From Thiohalospira sp051745535 (GTDB taxonomy: Bacteria > Pseudomonadota > Gammaproteobacteria > Thiohalospirales > Thiohalospiraceae): DNA of 8,773 nt. The translations under genes were made by a program, and so were the position numbers. Positions 6,057 to 8,773 of this stretch are shown here, piece by piece (position 1 is the stretch's first letter; each line of letters begins with the position of its first letter). The stretch is taken from positions 1 to 8,773 of the forward strand of contig JBNJED010000061.1 in the NCBI GenBank assembly GCA_051745535.1, given 5' to 3'. The notes under the pieces were generated by a model that did not search any database, was not told where the DNA came from, and was given only the letters and a program-made list of their open reading frames with translations.

Positions 6057-8773
6057 TCCTCCTCCTCGTCCAGGCGCCGGACATCGGGCTCCTCCCAGCT
6101 ACCGGTCACCCGGTAGACGTAGCGGGTCACTTCGTCGATCTGCAGGATGCGCTCCGCCAGCCAGACCAGCGCCCCGGTCTGCGGCCCCCAGATGAGTGCG
6201 GAGGGGAGGAACAGGTGGCTGCCATCCCCGGGTATGACGATGATCCGCTGGTCCAGTTCCCGGGCCACCAGGTCGGTGGAGCCGGTGACGACGATCCGGG
6301 CCGCCGAGGCATCGATGGTCATGCGCTCGATGGAGGCCATCCCGTCGGCGATCTCCACGCGGGTCTCCAGCTCATTGAAGGAGAGGCCACGGGCAAAGAG
6401 GTCGCTGAAGTCCAGGGTCAGCCGCCGGGGCAGGGCCTGGAGGCTGAAGAGCCCCAACAGGCGGCCGGCCCCGGCATCCACCTGGATCAGGCGGCCGTCC
6501 CGGATCCGGGTCCGCGCCTTTCCCTCCAGCGAGGCCAGGTGGAAGTCCTGCGGCCCGCCCGGCCATCGGAGGGCGAAGTTGCTCCGCAGATCACCCTCGG
6601 CGAAGATCGTGCGATAGCCGAGGGCGTCGAAGAAGGCCCCGGCATTGCCGGAGCGCAGGGAGAGTTCGAGCTGTGTCTCTCCCCGGCCCTCATCCCAGGC
6701 CACCCCCCCGTCCCCGCGGAAATGGGCACCGCGCAGCTGGACCTGGCGGGTGGCCCAGCCGGTCCCGGTGGGGCCGGCGGCCACCTCCACCCGTCCCAGC
6801 GCCATGTCGCCCAGGCGCAGATCGCCGATGGTCGCCTCCAGCTCCGGCCAGCCGGCCGCGCCGGCGCCCGGTTCCGGCGGCTCCCCGCGGGGCAGACCCT
6901 CCCCCCCGGCGAGATGGAGCCGTTCCATGTCCAGCTCCAGCCGCTGGATCCCGCGCCCGCCCGACGCCGCGGACTCCGGCAGCCGGGCCCGCCACGCCGC
7001 CGTATCCAGCCCCTCCAGCGCCCCCGTGACGCGGACCCCGCGCTCGGGGAGCGGCGGGGCGACCTCCTGCGCGCCGAAGTGGACCGCCCCGCGCCCCTCG
7101 TCGAAGCGGGCGCGGGCCGCCAGCCGCCCCTCCTGGAGGAGGCGCCATTCGGCATCGTCATACTCCCAGCGCACGTCCGTGGGGCGCTCGGTCCCCCGGG
7201 CCTTGCCCAGGGGATGGGGCATGTCCAGGCCCACCTCCCGCAACGGGCTGTGGCCATGGACCCGCCAGCCATCGGCGTCGTGGGTGGCGTTCAGGGTCCA
7301 CCGCGCCCGCCCCGCGGCCCGCTCCAGCGGCCACGCCGGCCAGAGCGCCTCCAGGGGGGCGACGGCCGCCCGGCCCTCGGCGGTGACATGGGAGCGTACC
7401 GCACCGCGCTCCCCGCTGGAGGTGATAGCGACCTCCGCCGGCCCCTCCAGCAGCCGCCCGGTGAGGCCGGGGCTCTCCACCCCCCGGGGGGTGAAGGTGA
7501 GCGGGCCGGTGATGCCGTGCCAGGTGAGTTCCCCCTCACCCACGGCGAGGCCCAGGTCGACGTCGTCCGCCGTCAGCTCGCCGGTATAGTCGGGGGGGCT
7601 GCCGTCCAGCGGGAAATCCAGGGCCAGGTCGAGGGCCATGGGGCCCGAGGCACGTGTTCGCTCCAGCAGGGGTTCCGCCTCGGGCACCAGGGGCGAGCGG
7701 CGCAGATAGGCGAGGAAGGCGCCGGCCTCCCCCGTCACCGGGCTCTCCAGGGTCACCCGGGCATTGCGGAAGTCGTCGATGGCGAAGCGGGCCTCCTCGA
7801 GCGCCGCCCCGGTGGCCGTGCGCCCGCTGGCCTCCCCGGAGAGGCCCCGGCCGCGGATGGTGAGCCGCCCGTCGATGCCCTCCAGCTGCGGCCAGCCCGG
7901 GGCGTAGGCGAGCTCGGTGTCGGCCACCGCCAGGTCGGCGAAGAGCCGGCCGCGCCGGTCCCGCGGCCAGGGGAAGACCCCCTTCTCCACCCGGCCGAAG
8001 AGGAGGACCCGGACGTCCCGGGCGGTCCCATCGACCACGCCGCGGTCCAGCCAGTCCACCAGCTTCGGCTTCATCTTCTCCACCGGCAGGTAGCGCGACA
8101 GGTGGGCCGCGTCGGCCCGATCCGCCCCGACCTGGAGGTCCACGAACACCGGCTCCCCCGGCCCGGGCCAGTGCAGCCGCGCCTCGCCCCGGGCGGCGAC
8201 GTGGGCGTTCTCCACCCGCCCCTCCCGGAACTGGAAGCGCCAGCCCTCGCCGGCGCGCTGCCAGTCCACGCGCGCCGAGGCCGCGTCCACCGGCCAGGGT
8301 TTGCGCGCAAAGACGGGGAAGGCGAGCTGCCCCGACCCCATGGCCAGCCGGGCGACGCCACCGTCGGGGGCCATCCAGACCTCCGCATCCAGGCCATCGA
8401 TCCCGGGCAACCGGTCCACGGGCTCGTTCGCCCACTGGGCCAGCCGCGCGTGCAGGGACCAGCGCTCCCCGGCCGCCGCCTCGGGCCGATGGCGCAGGTG
8501 GAGCCGCTCCACGCGCCCGCGCGGCTGTGCCGCCACCACCCGCCGCCGGACCTCCTCCGGGGCACCGGGCCAGCTCTGCAGGGCCGCGGCGAGATCGCCG
8601 GCCGCCAGGCCGGCCGCGTCCACGGCCAGCTCGCCCCCCTCCCCGGCCGTGGCACGCAGCCGCGCCACGGAATCGCTGGCGCCGGCGCCGTGCAGGTCCA
8701 GCCGGGGAATCGCCAGCCGCCAGCCGTCGGCGCGCCGCTGCCAGTCCAGGTCCACCTCCAGCCCGGCCAGGGG
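6053..8773 (-). CDS. yhdP: YhdP family protein (AsmA-like, envelope phospholipid transport), C-terminal part
   Basis: Partial gene: the frame stays open to the right edge and 906 residues are visible, against roughly 1,270 for the E. coli protein, so the signal/anchor helix and N-terminal part are missing. YhdP, TamB and YdbH are large inner-membrane-anchored periplasmic proteins thought to bridge phospholipids to the outer membrane. The visible protein is a long run of beta-rich repeats typical of AsmA-like bridge proteins. The C-terminus carries the family hallmarks: GRLLGLFSLQALPRRLTLDF followed by SDLFARGLSF, then TGSTDLVARELDQRIIVIPG, and finally a short amphipathic segment ending in YRVTGSWEEP. 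A tail DEEEE closes the protein. The stop overlaps the next start as ATGA (6053-6056). A valine codon at 8755 is internal, not the start. Its following genes are the small secreted protein and a nitrilase. Confidence 0.93.
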   Translation of the reverse strand, partial: PLAGLEVDLDWQRRADGWRLAIPRLDLHGAGASDSVARLRATAGEGGELAVDAAGLAAGDLAAALQSWPGAPEEVRRRVVAAQPRGRVERLHLRHRPEAAAGERWSLHARLAQWANEPVDRLPGIDGLDAEVWMAPDGGVARLAMGSGQLAFPVFARKPWPVDAASARVDWQRAGEGWRFQFREGRVENAHVAARGEARLHWPGPGEPVFVDLQVGADRADAAHLSRYLPVEKMKPKLVDWLDRGVVDGTARDVRVLLFGRVEKGVFPWPRDRRGRLFADLAVADTELAYAPGWPQLEGIDGRLTIRGRGLSGEASGRTATGAALEEARFAIDDFRNARVTLESPVTGEAGAFLAYLRRSPLVPEAEPLLERTRASGPMALDLALDFPLDGSPPDYTGELTADDVDLGLAVGEGELTWHGITGPLTFTPRGVESPGLTGRLLEGPAEVAITSSGERGAVRSHVTAEGRAAVAPLEALWPAWPLERAAGRARWTLNATHDADGWRVHGHSPLREVGLDMPHPLGKARGTERPTDVRWEYDDAEWRLLQEGRLAARARFDEGRGAVHFGAQEVAPPLPERGVRVTGALEGLDTAAWRARLPESAASGGRGIQRLELDMERLHLAGGEGLPRGEPPEPGAGAAGWPELEATIGDLRLGDMALGRVEVAAGPTGTGWATRQVQLRGAHFRGDGGVAWDEGRGETQLELSLRSGNAGAFFDALGYRTIFAEGDLRSNFALRWPGGPQDFHLASLEGKARTRIRDGRLIQVDAGAGRLLGLFSLQALPRRLTLDFSDLFARGLSFNELETRVEIADGMASIERMTIDASAARIVVTGSTDLVARELDQRIIVIPGDGSHLFLPSALIWGPQTGALVWLAERILQIDEVTRYVYRVTGSWEEPDVRRLDEEEE
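6057..6067 (-). promoter_or_regulatory. Shine-Dalgarno built into the YhdP acidic tail
   Basis: GAGGAGGAGGA on the minus strand immediately precedes the ATG of the small secreted-protein gene. The same bases encode the C-terminal Glu run (DEEEE) of YhdP, so the stretch serves both as codons and as ribosome binding site. A GGAGG core at 6065-6061 leaves four bases to the ATG. Confidence 0.75.

Noticed and set aside
6645..7589. A 314-codon plus-strand frame opposite yhdP
   Set aside because: Ser/Arg/Pro-rich shadow of the long yhdP coding frame, no recognisable domain.

Overview
The window is very GC-rich chromosomal DNA with short intergenic gaps, overlapping start and stop codons, and acidic proteins. 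The gene set and order (hprK-rapZ-EIIA-HPr-mgtE; yhdP-nitrilase) suggest a gammaproteobacterium, most plausibly a halophilic or sulfur-oxidising one of the Ectothiorhodospiraceae type. The lineage is inferred from synteny and composition and was not tested by a search.

Left part, + strand (1-1881): the end of a regulatory phosphotransferase cluster. It holds the C-terminal part of HPr kinase/phosphorylase (hprK), then rapZ, a mannose-family EIIA and HPr. Starts and stops overlap or nearly abut throughout (ATGA, TAATG, and TGA close to the HPr start), so translation is probably coupled. No EIIB/EIIC sugar permease is present, so this looks like a signalling PTS. HPr keeps both His15 (phosphorylated by EI) and Ser46 (the HprK target). 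No Enzyme I gene lies between HPr and mgtE.

Middle, + strand (1882-4749): a candidate extended -10 promoter precedes mgtE, a complete Mg2+ channel/transporter with an N domain, two CBS domains and five membrane helices. After 22 bases and a good Shine-Dalgarno comes a flavin disulfide oxidoreductase that mixes dihydrolipoamide dehydrogenase and glutathione reductase features and has an extra cysteine next to the redox pair.

Junction (4750-4884): the 135-base gap between the convergent blocks holds a 105-base structured palindrome. It has a 26-bp outer stem, an internal 9-bp hairpin and two CAGGGA motifs. It looks like a dispersed intergenic repeat and may act as a bidirectional terminator.

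Right part, - strand (8773-4885): an operon transcribed leftward. It contains the C-terminal 906 residues of a YhdP-type AsmA-family envelope protein (the gene runs off the window), a small secreted protein of unknown function, and a Nit1-type carbon-nitrogen hydrolase. Both junctions are four-base overlaps. I see no CRISPR array, tRNA, rRNA, transposase or phage gene. The least described elements are the small secreted protein, the hybrid flavoenzyme and the palindromic repeat.
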